From Xanthomonas sp. SI (GTDB taxonomy: Bacteria > Pseudomonadota > Gammaproteobacteria > Xanthomonadales > Xanthomonadaceae): DNA of 64,000 nt. The stretch spans positions 4,712,001 to 4,776,000 of the forward strand of contig NZ_CP051261.1 of NCBI RefSeq assembly GCF_014236855.1, in the 5' to 3' direction. Position 1 is the first letter of the stretch. Each line of letters starts with the position of its first letter. The position numbers and the translations under genes were made by a program. Below the pieces are notes generated by a model. It was not told the DNA's origin, did not search any database, and was given only the letters and a program-made list of their open reading frames with translations. Positions 1-8,716 of the stretch are shown here, piece by piece.

Positions 1-1338
1 CTGCCGGGTGATGAACAGGCCCAGGTACAGATAGCCCAGCAGCGAGGCCAGCAGCGCCACCACCACCACCACCCGCACCAGCACCCCGACCAGCGCCAGC
101 GCGCCGCCATGCTGTCCGGGCGGCGGCGGTTGGCCGTTTTCCAGCGCCTGCGCCGCGGCCTCGGCGTACTGGCGCCGGCGCAGCCGCGACAGGCTGGTCA
201 GGATCGCCAGGATCAGCACCGCGTAGGCCAGCGCGATCACGCCATCGGCGGCCACCGTGGCCGACGCGCTGGTGTGGCTGGCGCGGTTGATCACCAGCAG
301 CATGCTGCTGACCCAGGCCAACGTCGCGGTGGCCCAGGTGTACTTGCGCAGGCGCCGCGCGGTGGCGTCGTCGATCGGGAACAGCCGCCATGACGGCTGG
401 TTCGGCAGCAGCACGCTGGCGCCCAGCGAGCCCATGAACGCGGCGGCGAAGCTGTACACCACGAAGCCGCGCAGCACGCTCTCCAGCGCGGTCGGCACCG
501 CGCCGATGCTGCGCAGGCTCTCGGCCAGCACCAGCGCGGCCAGGCCGGGGGTCAGCGTGCCCAGCAGCAGGAACCACAACGCCAGCCCGGAGCGGCGCAG
601 GCGGCTGCCTGGCGCGCGCGACATCGCGTAACGCTTGCCCAGCCAGCGCAGCAGGTAGCGCAGCGGGAACAGCAGCACGAACGCGATGGCCAGGCCGATG
701 CCGAGCGCGGCGGTGCCGTTGTCGGCGATCGCGTCGTCCAGCGCCTTTGCGCCCAACTGGTACAGGGCGAGCAGGCGATCGCGGTCGGCGGGGAAATCGC
801 TGGCGATCTGCCGCCACAGCGACGGCGACAACGGCGAGGTCGAACGCAGCGACAGCTCCTGGCTGAAGTGCTCGGCCTGCACGTTTTCGATTTCCTCGCC
901 GAGCTGCTTGGCCTCCACCGCCAGCAGCTTGCCGCGCTTGATTCCCGAATCCAGCGGCGCGCGCTGCTTGGCCAGGTCCCTGCGCTGCGCGGCGATGTCC
1001 TTCGCCTCGCCGTCCGCCGCCGGGCCAAGCTGCTGCAACCGCGCATCGACCTGGGCCAGCTGCGGGGTCAGCGCCGCGACCGCGGCCTCGGCATCGCGCT
1101 GCGCATCGGCCACCTGCCCGATCAGCTTGCGCAGCGCCTCCTGGTCGTCGGCGCTGTCCACGGCGCGCCGCGCGTCCTGCAGGGTCTCCTCGGCGCCGCT
1201 CAGCAAGGCCTGCGGGTCGGGCGCCTGCGGCTCGTCCTGCGGCTGCGCGCTCGCCGCCGCGCTCAGGCAAAGGAACAGCAGCAGCAGCGAACGGCGCAAC
1301 AACGGCAGCAGCACGGCGGAACGGGAAGGCAGGCGCAC
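1..1338 (-). CDS. DUF3772/MscS-family mechanosensitive channel (3' end outside window)
   Basis: The reading frame stays open to the window edge, so only about 446 N-terminal codons are visible. A GTG start at 1338 is followed by a signal peptide (LLLLFLCLSAAASAQ), then a charged, probably coiled-coil periplasmic region (residues about 35-180) rich in K/E/Q, as in the DUF3772 domain that precedes MscS channels. After that come several hydrophobic segments (e.g. IGLAIAFVLLFPLRYLL). Family knowledge: DUF3772 proteins are large inner-membrane small-conductance mechanosensitive channels that release osmolytes on hypo-osmotic shock. The pore-lining MscS domain itself would lie beyond position 1 and is not seen. 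No ATG is available upstream in frame, so the GTG start is an inference. Confidence 0.75.
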   Translation of the reverse strand, partial: MRLPSRSAVLLPLLRRSLLLLFLCLSAAASAQPQDEPQAPDPQALLSGAEETLQDARRAVDSADDQEALRKLIGQVADAQRDAEAAVAALTPQLAQVDARLQQLGPAADGEAKDIAAQRRDLAKQRAPLDSGIKRGKLLAVEAKQLGEEIENVQAEHFSQELSLRSTSPLSPSLWRQIASDFPADRDRLLALYQLGAKALDDAIADNGTAALGIGLAIAFVLLFPLRYLLRWLGKRYAMSRAPGSRLRRSGLALWFLLLGTLTPGLAALVLAESLRSIGAVPTALESVLRGFVVYSFAAAFMGSLGASVLLPNQPSWRLFPIDDATARRLRKYTWATATLAWVSSMLLVINRASHTSASATVAADGVIALAYAVLILAILTSLSRLRRRQYAEAAAQALENGQPPPPGQHGGALALVGVLVRVVVVVALLASLLGYLYLGLFITRQ

Positions 1339-1438
1339 GCGGGGAGACCGGCAAGTGAAGCGCGGACCACCGCGCGTGCGGCGCAATATACGGCGTGGGG
1401 CTTGAACAGGGCCAGCGGCGCGGGGCCGATGGGCATCT

Positions 1439-1499
1439 GTCGCGGCTGAAGCCGCTCCTACAGGAGCTCGCCTGCAGGAGCGGCTTCAGCCGCGACAGG
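1439..1499. repeat. Inverted doublet of the dispersed 26-bp repeat
   Basis: Two copies of the dispersed unit (gtcgcggctgaagccgctcc and its reverse complement) face each other with a short spacer, so the RNA would fold into a long hairpin. It lies between the divergently oriented end of the oxidoreductase gene and the start region of the channel gene. Confidence 0.85.
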
Positions 1500-1502
1500 A
1501 TC

Positions 1503-2534
1503 TCACCGCCCCGCCCCGGCCTGGGTCAGCAGCACGATCTTGCCGATATGCGCGCTGGATTCCATCCGCGCATGCGCCTGCGCCGCCTCGGCCAGCGGGA
1601 AGCAGCGGTCCAGCCGCGGCTTGATCCGGCCCTGTTCGAGCAGCGGCCAGACCTGCTGCTCCAGCTCGCGCGCGATCGCCGCCTTCTCCATCACCGAGCG
1701 CGCGCGCAGGGTCGAGCCGGTGTGGGTCAGGCGCTTGGCCAGCAGCGGCATCAGGTCCAGCTCGCGAACCTTGCCCTGCTGGATGCCGATCTGCACGATG
1801 CGCCCGTCCAGCGCCGCGGCCTGGTAGTTGCGCGGCAGGTAGTCGCCACCGAGCAGGTCCACGATCACGTCGGCGCCGCGGCCGCCGGTCAGGCGCAGGG
1901 TTTCGGCGACGAAATCCTCGTCGCGGTACAGGATCGCCGCCTGCGCACCAAGCGCCAGGCTGGCGGCGCGCTTGTCGGCCGAGCCGACGGTGCTGATCAC
2001 GCGCGCGCCGAACGCGGTGCCGAGCAGCGTGGCGACGCTGCCGATGCCGGAAGTGCCGCCGTGCACCAGCATGGTCTCGCCGGCCTGCAGGCGGCCGCGC
2101 TGGAACACGTTGGCCCACACGGTGAAGAAGGTCTCCGGCAGCGCCGCGGCCTCGGCCAGGCTCAGCGGCGCCGGCACCGGCAGCGCGTTGCGTTCGTGCA
2201 CCACCGCGTATTCGGCATAACCGCCGCCGGCGACCAGCGCACACACCGCATCGCCGAGCCGGTAGCGCTCCACGCCCTCGCCCAGCGCCACCACCTCGCC
2301 GGCGAACTCCAGCCCCGGCAGCGGCGACGCCCCGGGCGGCGGCGGATAGCTGCCGCGGCGCTGCATCACGTCGGGGCGGTTGACCCCGGCCGCAGCCACC
2401 CGCACCAGCAGTTCGCCGCGGCCCGGATGCGGCAGCGGCAGGCGCACCGGCACCAGCACCTCCGGCTCGCCGGGGTGGCGGATCTCGATCGCGGTCATCG
2501 AATCGGGGAGCGAAGCGGCGGACATCGGCGACAT
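1503..2534 (-). CDS. NAD(P)H quinone oxidoreductase, zinc-free MDR family (PIG3/TP53I3 type)
   Basis: A 343-residue medium-chain dehydrogenase/reductase. The N-terminal GroES-like part contains VRVAAAGVNRPDVMQRRGSY and PGLEFAGEVVALG. The Rossmann part contains MLVHGGTSGIGSVATLLG (nucleotide binding) and GGRGADVIVDLLGG. The zinc-ligand cysteines of alcohol dehydrogenases are missing, as expected for quinone oxidoreductases that reduce quinones or enones with NADPH. The ATG at 2534 is preferred because a GAAGG sequence lies eight bases upstream and the protein then begins like its family. The longer open frame to 2726 runs into a dispersed repeat and is rejected. Confidence 0.88.
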   Translation of the reverse strand: MSPMSAASLPDSMTAIEIRHPGEPEVLVPVRLPLPHPGRGELLVRVAAAGVNRPDVMQRRGSYPPPPGASPLPGLEFAGEVVALGEGVERYRLGDAVCALVAGGGYAEYAVVHERNALPVPAPLSLAEAAALPETFFTVWANVFQRGRLQAGETMLVHGGTSGIGSVATLLGTAFGARVISTVGSADKRAASLALGAQAAILYRDEDFVAETLRLTGGRGADVIVDLLGGDYLPRNYQAAALDGRIVQIGIQQGKVRELDLMPLLAKRLTHTGSTLRARSVMEKAAIARELEQQVWPLLEQGRIKPRLDRCFPLAEAAQAHARMESSAHIGKIVLLTQAGAGR

Positions 2535-2691
2535 GGCGGGAACCTTCAAAGACGGCGCAACGCCACGCGGGCGCGCAGCGCGGGAACCGCGATGATCGGC
2601 CTTCGCCGCGTTGCGATCCGTGATGGTGCGCGCAGGGTTCCGTCCGGACCAAACACCGTCCGCTCGGAAATTGAAGGGATGCCGTGAAATC

Positions 2692-2762
2692 CCTGTAGGA
2701 GCGGCTTCAGCCGCGACAGGCATCACCGATAAATCCTGTCGCGGCTGAAGCCGCTCCTACAA
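2692..2762. repeat. Inverted doublet of the dispersed repeat
   Basis: Two facing copies (cctgtaggagcggcttcagc at 2692 and its complement ending near 2762) are separated by about 15 bases. They sit between the phosphatase stop codon (2794) and the oxidoreductase start (2534). Confidence 0.85.
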
Positions 2763-2793
2763 AGTGCGCAACGCGATGCGAGGACTGCGCTAG

Positions 2794-4161
2794 CTAATCG
2801 CCAGCCGCCGCCTGCACCGGCCACGGCGTCAACGCCGGCACGTCGGCCTGCACCTGCTGCGCGTCCAGCCGCGCCTGCAGCGCCGGCAACGCGACCGCCA
2901 ACGGACAGCGCAGACGGCCGCCGCAACCCGGCAACGGCCAGCGCCGCTCGCGCAGCCGGTCGCCGTCGAAGCGGTTGTCGCGCAGCGCCTGCAAGGTTGG
3001 CACCACGCTACGCAGTTGCAGATAGTCGCGGCCGCGCTGCCGCACCAGATCCAGCAGCAGCGCGCCGCCGGGCGGATAGGCATCGGGCTGGCCGCGCACC
3101 GGGCCGGGCACGCCGAGCAGGCCGGCCAGATGCGCCAGGTTGGTGTCGTGGCCGAGCAGCAGCAGCGCGCGGGTGTGCGCCGGCGCCAGCGGCGCCACTG
3201 CCGGGGTCTGTCCGGCTGCGGCCTGCAGCGTCGCCAGCAGGTGCGCGAGCAGGTTGGAGCCACCGGCACGCGCCGCCGGCAGGGCGCGCTTGCTGTGGTC
3301 GAAGGAGGCGTTGTGCAGCCCGATCAGGCGTTGCAGGGCGGGCGCATCGGCGCGGCCCCACGCCACCTGCGGCAGCGGCAGGCCCTGCGCGTATTCCAGC
3401 ATCAGGTTCTCGGCCAGGCTGCCGGCGGTCTTCAGCAGCTTGGCCGCCTGCGCGGGATCGTCCAGCCGCTGCGGATCGTCCAGCCGCGGGGTGTCCTGGC
3501 CAGGCGCTTGCGCGGCGCAGGCGGCGCCCCGGCAGTCGGACAGGACCTGCTGCAGCGCGCGCAGCCGCGCACGCGTGGCCGCATCCGGATGCAGCGGCGC
3601 GGCCACCGCGTCGTCGTCCTTGTCGTCGTTCCTGTCCTTGCCGGCCGCGTAGTGGAACAGCGGATTGTTCTGTGCCGTCGGCAGCGCCAGATACTGGGCG
3701 CGGCAGCCCGGCTGCAGGCCTTCGCCGAAGGCCGCGGCGCTGGCATGGTTGCGCGGCGTGCTGTCGGCGATCAGCACCACCTGCGCGGCAGCGCAGTCCG
3801 GCGCCAGCACGCCTTCGGCCAGCCAGCGCTGCCGGTAGCGCGCGCCCAGCGCCTGCATGCCCGCCGCGCCATGCGCGGTGAGCATGCCCGGTGCCACCGG
3901 CCATTGCGGCCATGGCTGCGCCGCGTACCTGGCCAGCGCTTGCGGATCCTGGGTCGGCGCGCGCACGCCGTGGCGCATCACCACGATGCTCAGGCGCACT
4001 TGCGCTGGCGCGTTCGCGCCGGCGCGCGCCGCGGTGCCCGCCGGCACGCGTGCGGCCACGGCCGGCAATGCCGCCGCGGCCAGCATCAACAGCGCCGCCA
4101 CGCGATGCAGGCGGCGCCGCGCAAGCGCGGCGGTCCTGGGTGCTTGGATGGAGACGTGCAT
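2794..4161 (-). CDS. Periplasmic histidine acid phosphatase (phytase/AppA-like)
   Basis: A 455-residue histidine-type phosphatase. An arginine-rich n-region and hydrophobic segment (VAALLMLAAAALPAVAA) form a signal peptide. The catalytic RHGVRAP motif lies near residue 63 and the proton-donor HD motif (LLGHDTNLAHLAG) in the C-terminal third. Family knowledge: these enzymes form a phospho-histidine intermediate and remove phosphate from phytate, glucose-1-phosphate or similar esters in the periplasm. The gene begins 10 bases after the TonB-dependent transducer gene, so both probably share a transcript, which suggests the phosphatase processes a phosphorylated ligand imported by that receptor. 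The exact substrate (phytate or another ester) cannot be told from sequence. Confidence 0.88.
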   Translation of the reverse strand: MHVSIQAPRTAALARRRLHRVAALLMLAAAALPAVAARVPAGTAARAGANAPAQVRLSIVVMRHGVRAPTQDPQALARYAAQPWPQWPVAPGMLTAHGAAGMQALGARYRQRWLAEGVLAPDCAAAQVVLIADSTPRNHASAAAFGEGLQPGCRAQYLALPTAQNNPLFHYAAGKDRNDDKDDDAVAAPLHPDAATRARLRALQQVLSDCRGAACAAQAPGQDTPRLDDPQRLDDPAQAAKLLKTAGSLAENLMLEYAQGLPLPQVAWGRADAPALQRLIGLHNASFDHSKRALPAARAGGSNLLAHLLATLQAAAGQTPAVAPLAPAHTRALLLLGHDTNLAHLAGLLGVPGPVRGQPDAYPPGGALLLDLVRQRGRDYLQLRSVVPTLQALRDNRFDGDRLRERRWPLPGCGGRLRCPLAVALPALQARLDAQQVQADVPALTPWPVQAAAGD

Positions 4162-4171
4162 GCCCCCGGCC

Positions 4172-6721
4172 TCAGAACTTCAGCGACAGGTCGAGGAACA
4201 CGCCGCGTCCGGCCAGGCCGAAGTACAGCGGCTGGTTGTCGGAGGAGCGCGCGCCGGCATAGCCAATCAACGCATGCCGATCGAGCAGGTTGTTGACGTC
4301 CATGCTGATCGAATAGCCCTTCAGGCCGTAGGGGCCATGCGTGCTGCGATAGCCCAGCGCCGCATCCAGGCTGGCGTAGCCGCCCAGGCGCTGGTCGTTG
4401 CCGAACACGGTGGCGCCGCTGGCGTCCGTGGTGTTGTCCACGCCGTACTGCGCGCCGACCACCTTTTCCATCAACGAGCCGAAGTAGCCGGTGCCGCTGT
4501 TGTAGAGCAGGCCCAATGCCCCGGTCACGTGCGGGGTGCCGGCGACCTGGGTGCTGCTGTGCTTGTAGGTGGCCTCGTTGTAGCTGGCGTTGGCGTACAG
4601 GCTCAGCGTCGGCGTCAGCGCGTAGGTGGCCTCGGCCTCGGCGCCGCGGTACACCGCGCCGCCACCGTTGACGTAGGCGCTCTCGGTGCCGCTGTCGGTG
4701 GCGACCAGGGTCTGGCTGATGTAGTTGCTGAAATCGATGTAGTAGATGTCGGCGCCGAAGGTCAGCCCGCGCGCGGCGTAGCTGGTGCCGAGCTGGTAGT
4801 TGCTGGTCAGCTCCGGCTGCAGGCCGCGCTCGCCGTTGAGTTCGATCACGTCGATCGGCGGCGCCAGGAAGCCGCGCGCGGCCTGCACGTAGCCGCTCCA
4901 GTGGTCGCTGAAGGCGTCGTGCAGGCTCAGCGACGGCAGCGTCGCGTCGTAGTTGGCGCTGGTGTAGGACGGCGCCGGCGGGGTGCTCTTGTTGAGCTGC
5001 GCGTCGAGCTGGCGTTCCACCCGCGAATAGCGCACGCCGGGGCTGAGGGTCAGCGTGTCGCTCAGCTTCCAGTCGTACTGCACGTACGGCTGCAGCGTGT
5101 CGGTGCGGTCGTGCAGCTGGTAGTTGTACAGATAGCCGTACTTGGTGCCGCTGGCCGCGCCGGTGCTCATGTCCACCGGCTGCTGCTCGCGTTCGTCCAG
5201 ACTGCGTTCCGCCCACACGCCGGTCTGCAACTGGCCCGGGCCCAGATCGCGGGCAAGCCGCAGCACGTCGCCGAAGGCATGGAAATCGTTGTCCGACAGC
5301 TTGCCGGGCACGTCGGTGGCCGGCTTGGACAGCTTCTTGCCGGTGCTGGAGTAGAAGGTCACGCCGTTGTCGGCCGCGCTCTCGCTGGTGGGGATGCTGC
5401 TCTTGGCGGCGGTATGGTCGAAGCTGTTGTAGTAGACCTTGTTGTCGAGGTCCCAGTCGCCCAGGCGCGTGCTCAGGCCCAGGTAGCTGAAGCTGGAGTA
5501 GTACGCCGCGCTGTTGTAGCCGGTGTAGTTCTGCAGGGTCGGATCGTTGCCCAGGCCGTAGCGCCAGCCGTGCTGTTCGATCTGCGCGCGGGTGGCGCCC
5601 TGCACGGTGTTCTGGTGTTCCTGGTTGTAGCTGCTGACGAAGGTCAGCGTGGTCGCCTCGCCCAGCTCGGTGACGGTCTTGACGAAGGCGTGCTCGCGGC
5701 GGTCGTCGGTGCCTTTCAGGTAGGTGTCGCTGGCTTCCTTGGACAGGTCGGCGAACACGCGGGTGTTGCCGATGTGCTCGTCGGCGCTGACCCCGGTGGA
5801 CCAGGTGTCCCAGCTGCCGCCGGTGATGTACGCGGTGACGCCATCCACCGCGCTGGGGTTGCGCGTGCGCAGCGCCAGGGTGCCGCCGAAGGTGGCGTTG
5901 CCGATGGTGGCGCCGCCGCCGGGGCCGCGGTCGATCTCGGCCTGGCCGAGCACGTGGTTGTTGAAGTACGCCGACGTGGTGTGGTGCAGGTCGCTGGCGT
6001 CGCCGAACGGGATGCCGTCGAAGGTGGTGTTGAACTGGCCGTCCTGGAAGCCGCGGATGCTGATGCCTTCGTTCTTGCCCAGGCCCGGGCCTTCCGGCGA
6101 AGTGGTGACCACGCTCGGCGCGTACTTGATGATGTCGTCGTAGTTCGCGTTCAGGCGCAGGCCGTCGCGGATGAAGCGTTCGTCGATCACCGAGGTCGGC
6201 TGGCTCGCCTCCAGCGGCGCGGCGCTGGGCGCCAGCGTATCGACGCTGTTGGCGGTGACGTTGATCGGCGCCAGTTCGCGCGGGCCGTCGTCACGGTCTC
6301 CCGGGTCGGCGGCCGGCGTGGCCGCGGCGTGCGGCGCGCGCGGGGCGGCGGCACTGCGTTGCGCCGGGGCGGCGCCGCGCACGATGCTGACCGTGCTCGG
6401 CGTCGGCATGCGGTAGTCAAGGCCGGTGCCGGCCAGCAGTTTCTGCAGCTGCTGCGCCGGCGCCAGGCCGGCCGGCGCACCGTTGCTGCGTTGCCCGGCC
6501 GCCAATGCCGGGTCGTACATCAGTTGCAGGCCGCTGCTGCGGGCGAACAGCTCCAGCGCCTGGTCCAGCGGCATCGGCGCGATCGCCGGCGCGGTGGCGG
6601 CGACGGGGGCCGACCAAGCCGGCAACGAGGAAGTGCTGCCGAGCAGCAGGGCGATGGAAACAACGAGTGTGTTGCGCATGGGGCGTGCTACCGGAGGGGA
6701 GAGGAAGGCCGCCGTGCGCAT
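4172..6721 (-). CDS. TonB-dependent transducer (FecA-like) with N-terminal STN domain
   Basis: An 849-residue outer-membrane receptor. After the signal peptide (MRNTLVVSIALLLGSTSSLP) comes an STN signalling domain (about residues 45-115: PLDQALELFARSSGLQLMYD). A TonB-box-like APINVTAN precedes the plug (SIRGFQDGQFNTTFDGIPFGD), and the beta-barrel ends in the usual terminal phenylalanine (DLSLKF). An STN domain marks receptors that signal through a FecR-like anti-sigma factor, and exactly such genes lie upstream. Neither candidate start has a clear Shine-Dalgarno sequence: the ATG at 6721 gives the longest form, while the ATG at 6679 puts the signal peptide at the very N-terminus and may be the true one. 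The ligand is unknown; the downstream phosphatase suggests a phosphorylated compound or ferric phosphate ester. Confidence 0.92.
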   Translation of the reverse strand: MRTAAFLSPPVARPMRNTLVVSIALLLGSTSSLPAWSAPVAATAPAIAPMPLDQALELFARSSGLQLMYDPALAAGQRSNGAPAGLAPAQQLQKLLAGTGLDYRMPTPSTVSIVRGAAPAQRSAAAPRAPHAAATPAADPGDRDDGPRELAPINVTANSVDTLAPSAAPLEASQPTSVIDERFIRDGLRLNANYDDIIKYAPSVVTTSPEGPGLGKNEGISIRGFQDGQFNTTFDGIPFGDASDLHHTTSAYFNNHVLGQAEIDRGPGGGATIGNATFGGTLALRTRNPSAVDGVTAYITGGSWDTWSTGVSADEHIGNTRVFADLSKEASDTYLKGTDDRREHAFVKTVTELGEATTLTFVSSYNQEHQNTVQGATRAQIEQHGWRYGLGNDPTLQNYTGYNSAAYYSSFSYLGLSTRLGDWDLDNKVYYNSFDHTAAKSSIPTSESAADNGVTFYSSTGKKLSKPATDVPGKLSDNDFHAFGDVLRLARDLGPGQLQTGVWAERSLDEREQQPVDMSTGAASGTKYGYLYNYQLHDRTDTLQPYVQYDWKLSDTLTLSPGVRYSRVERQLDAQLNKSTPPAPSYTSANYDATLPSLSLHDAFSDHWSGYVQAARGFLAPPIDVIELNGERGLQPELTSNYQLGTSYAARGLTFGADIYYIDFSNYISQTLVATDSGTESAYVNGGGAVYRGAEAEATYALTPTLSLYANASYNEATYKHSSTQVAGTPHVTGALGLLYNSGTGYFGSLMEKVVGAQYGVDNTTDASGATVFGNDQRLGGYASLDAALGYRSTHGPYGLKGYSISMDVNNLLDRHALIGYAGARSSDNQPLYFGLAGRGVFLDLSLKF

Positions 6722-6796
6722 CCAGCGCGACGGCCATGCCTACCTAGGAGTGCCGCACAGCGCCGCGCGGCTACCGGTAATTGCATGAATTTTTTC

Positions 6797-7879
6797 TTAC
6801 ATCGGCGCCGGCGCGCTGCGGATCGTCACCGCCTGCGCGTCGCGGTGCACCTGCACGTTCGGCAGGCTGCCCAGGTAGGCGACGAAGGCTTCCGGATCGC
6901 GCAGGTGGAACACGCCGCTGATGCGGCGCGCGGCCAGCGCCGGATCGGCGATGCGCAGCGGCTGCGTGGTGTAGGCGTTGAACAGCCGCGCTACCTCGCC
7001 CACGCTGCGGTCGTGCACGCCGACCTGTGCCGGCAGCCAGGCGGTGGCGCCGGCGATGTCGGCATGCGCGTCCATTCCCAGCAACCGGCCGCGCGCATCC
7101 AGCCGCGCCTGCTGGCCGCCGCCCAGGTCCGCCAGCTGCGCGCCCTCGCTGGGCAGCGCGCTGCGCCGCCACCACGGATGCGCGCCGCGCAGCACGTGCA
7201 CGCGCCCCTGCAGCACGGTGACGCGGGTGGCGCCGTCGTGCTGGTCGACGCCGAACACGGTGCCGATATCGCGCAGCACCAGCGTGCCGACGCTGACCCG
7301 CAGCGGCCGCGCCGGATCGTGGCCGAGGTCGAACAGCGCCTTGCCGCGCAGCAGCGCGATGTCGCGGCGCTGCGCACCGTAGCGCACGGCGATGGCGCTG
7401 CCGCGGTCCAGGCGCACCACGCTGCCGTCGGACAGCGCCACCTCGCGCCCGGCATCGGTGCCGGCGGCATAGACCGTCGCCGCGACCGTGTCCGGGACCG
7501 CCAGCTGCGTGGCCACGCCGATCGCCGACAGCGCGAGGACGGCGGCCAGGCCCAAGGCCCAGCGCCTGCTGCGCTTGCGCGCGGTCGGTGCCGCGCGCGA
7601 TCGCGGCACGGCGCTGCGGCCGAGTTCGGGCCGCAACGGCACCACCACCGCGCCGCTGTGGCGCGCATGCGCGCATAGCTGTTCGCTGCTGGCCTGCTGC
7701 GAGTACGCCGCGGCCTGCAGGTCCTGATGCAGGTGCGCGATGCCCAGGTATTCGGCCACGTGCGCGGGCGATTGCCGCAGCCAGGCCAGGAATTCGGCCT
7801 GCTGCACCGGCGCCAGCGGCGCCTCGCGCTGCGCCAGGTACCAGGCCGCGGCCGCCGCGGCGATCGGCGACTCACGCAT
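6797..7879 (-). CDS. FecR-family anti-sigma factor/signal transducer
   Basis: A 360-residue protein with a cytoplasmic N-terminal DUF4880-type helix region (FLAWLRQSPAHVAEYLGIAHL), one transmembrane segment (about residues 107-125, ALGLAAVLALSAIGVATQL) and a periplasmic FecR domain (GREVALSDGSVVRLDRGSAI; DIGTVFGVDQHDGATRVTVLQGRVHV). Family knowledge: FecR contacts the STN domain of the receptor in the periplasm and controls the ECF sigma factor in the cytoplasm. The ATG at 7879 overlaps the end of the sigma-factor gene by eight bases, indicating translational coupling. The receptor gene starts about 75-120 bases downstream. Confidence 0.92.
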   Translation of the reverse strand: MRESPIAAAAAAWYLAQREAPLAPVQQAEFLAWLRQSPAHVAEYLGIAHLHQDLQAAAYSQQASSEQLCAHARHSGAVVVPLRPELGRSAVPRSRAAPTARKRSRRWALGLAAVLALSAIGVATQLAVPDTVAATVYAAGTDAGREVALSDGSVVRLDRGSAIAVRYGAQRRDIALLRGKALFDLGHDPARPLRVSVGTLVLRDIGTVFGVDQHDGATRVTVLQGRVHVLRGAHPWWRRSALPSEGAQLADLGGGQQARLDARGRLLGMDAHADIAGATAWLPAQVGVHDRSVGEVARLFNAYTTQPLRIADPALAARRISGVFHLRDPEAFVAYLGSLPNVQVHRDAQAVTIRSAPAPM

Positions 7880-8387
7880 AGCGCGCCATGCCCTGCCGGC
7901 ACACCGCCAGGCACTTGATGATGTATTTCTTGACCATGTGGCTGGAGATCTGCAACTGCTCGGCGATGTCCTGGTAGCCGAGTTCGTCGCGGTAGCGCAG
8001 CACCATCGCCGCGCGGCATTTCGGCGGCAGCCGCGCCATCAGCTCGGCCAGGCGCCGCCGGCGTTGCTCGCGGTGCACCTGCGCATCGGCTTCGCACGGC
8101 ACCGCCAGCCGCTCCAGCACCTCGTCCAGGCAGGTGTCGCGCTGCGTGCTGCGCTGATTGAGCAGCGCGTGCTCGCGCATCAGGTTGGCGGCAATGGTGA
8201 ACAGGTAGGCTTCCGGATTGGCGATCTCCGGCACGTGCGCCTCGCTGCGCTGCAGGCGCAGCCATACTTCCTGCACCAGGTCCTCGGCGTCCCACGCCGC
8301 AGCGCGGCGGCGCAGGAAATAACGGCTCAGCGACGGCCGCCACTGCAGGAACAGCCGCGACAGGGCCGGCAAGGGTTCGGGACGCAC
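7872..8387 (-). CDS. ECF RNA polymerase sigma factor, FecI-like
   Basis: Region 2 is clear (DAEDLVQEVWLRLQ, followed by NPEAYLFTIAANLMREHAL) and so is region 4 (LMARLPPKCRAAMVLRYRDELGYQDIAEQLQISSHMVKKYI). This is the standard two-domain ECF architecture of about 170 residues. The open frame extends to 8654, but the upstream part is arginine-rich and unlike the family. The GTG at 8387 gives a normal N-terminus (VRPEPLPALSRLFLQWRPSLSRY), although its ribosome binding site is poor, so the start is uncertain. Together with FecR and the STN receptor it forms a cell-surface signalling cascade expected to transcribe the receptor and phosphatase genes. Confidence 0.85.
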   Translation of the reverse strand: MRPEPLPALSRLFLQWRPSLSRYFLRRRAAAWDAEDLVQEVWLRLQRSEAHVPEIANPEAYLFTIAANLMREHALLNQRSTQRDTCLDEVLERLAVPCEADAQVHREQRRRRLAELMARLPPKCRAAMVLRYRDELGYQDIAEQLQISSHMVKKYIIKCLAVCRQGMARYA

Positions 8388-8716
8388 CAGGCGCTCGCAG
8401 GGTCGGAAAGGCCTGCGATGCTGGTCGCGGCAGATGACAGTCCAATGACGCGCGGGCAGTGCGGGCGCGGAGGGCCGGCTGCGCCCCAGCCGGCATTCAG
8501 TTGCGCGCCGATGCCGGCCTCGTTCGCTCGGCCGGCGGCGGCGCGCGGCCAGTACCAGTGCCTGCCCCATGGCCCTGTATGCGGCGGCGGCACGTCCAGC
8601 GTTTCCCGTGCAGGACAGGATGTCCTTCGGAGCGGCCTTCCGTTCCATCGGCATCGCCCCATATCGGAAGAGTTGCCGCCTCCATCTCGGGCGGCGTTCG
8701 CATGAAGGATCTCTCC
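8388..8716. promoter_or_regulatory. Divergent intergenic region, sigma factor / pirin
   Basis: About 330 bases separate the divergent sigma-factor and pirin genes and must hold promoters for both. No convincing Fur box, palindrome or -35/-10 pair could be picked out by eye. An AAGGA ribosome binding site sits at 8705-8709, before the pirin start. Confidence 0.4.

Noticed and set aside
3857..7678. A 1273-codon open frame on the plus strand opposite the TonB transducer and FecR genes
   Set aside because: It is the antisense shadow of high-GC coding DNA: composition is Arg/Ala/Gly/Gln-rich without any domain, while the minus strand encodes well-defined proteins.
8388..8654. N-terminal extension of the ECF sigma factor
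   Set aside because: The extra 89 codons are arginine-rich, unlike any sigma factor, and overlap the divergent promoter region.
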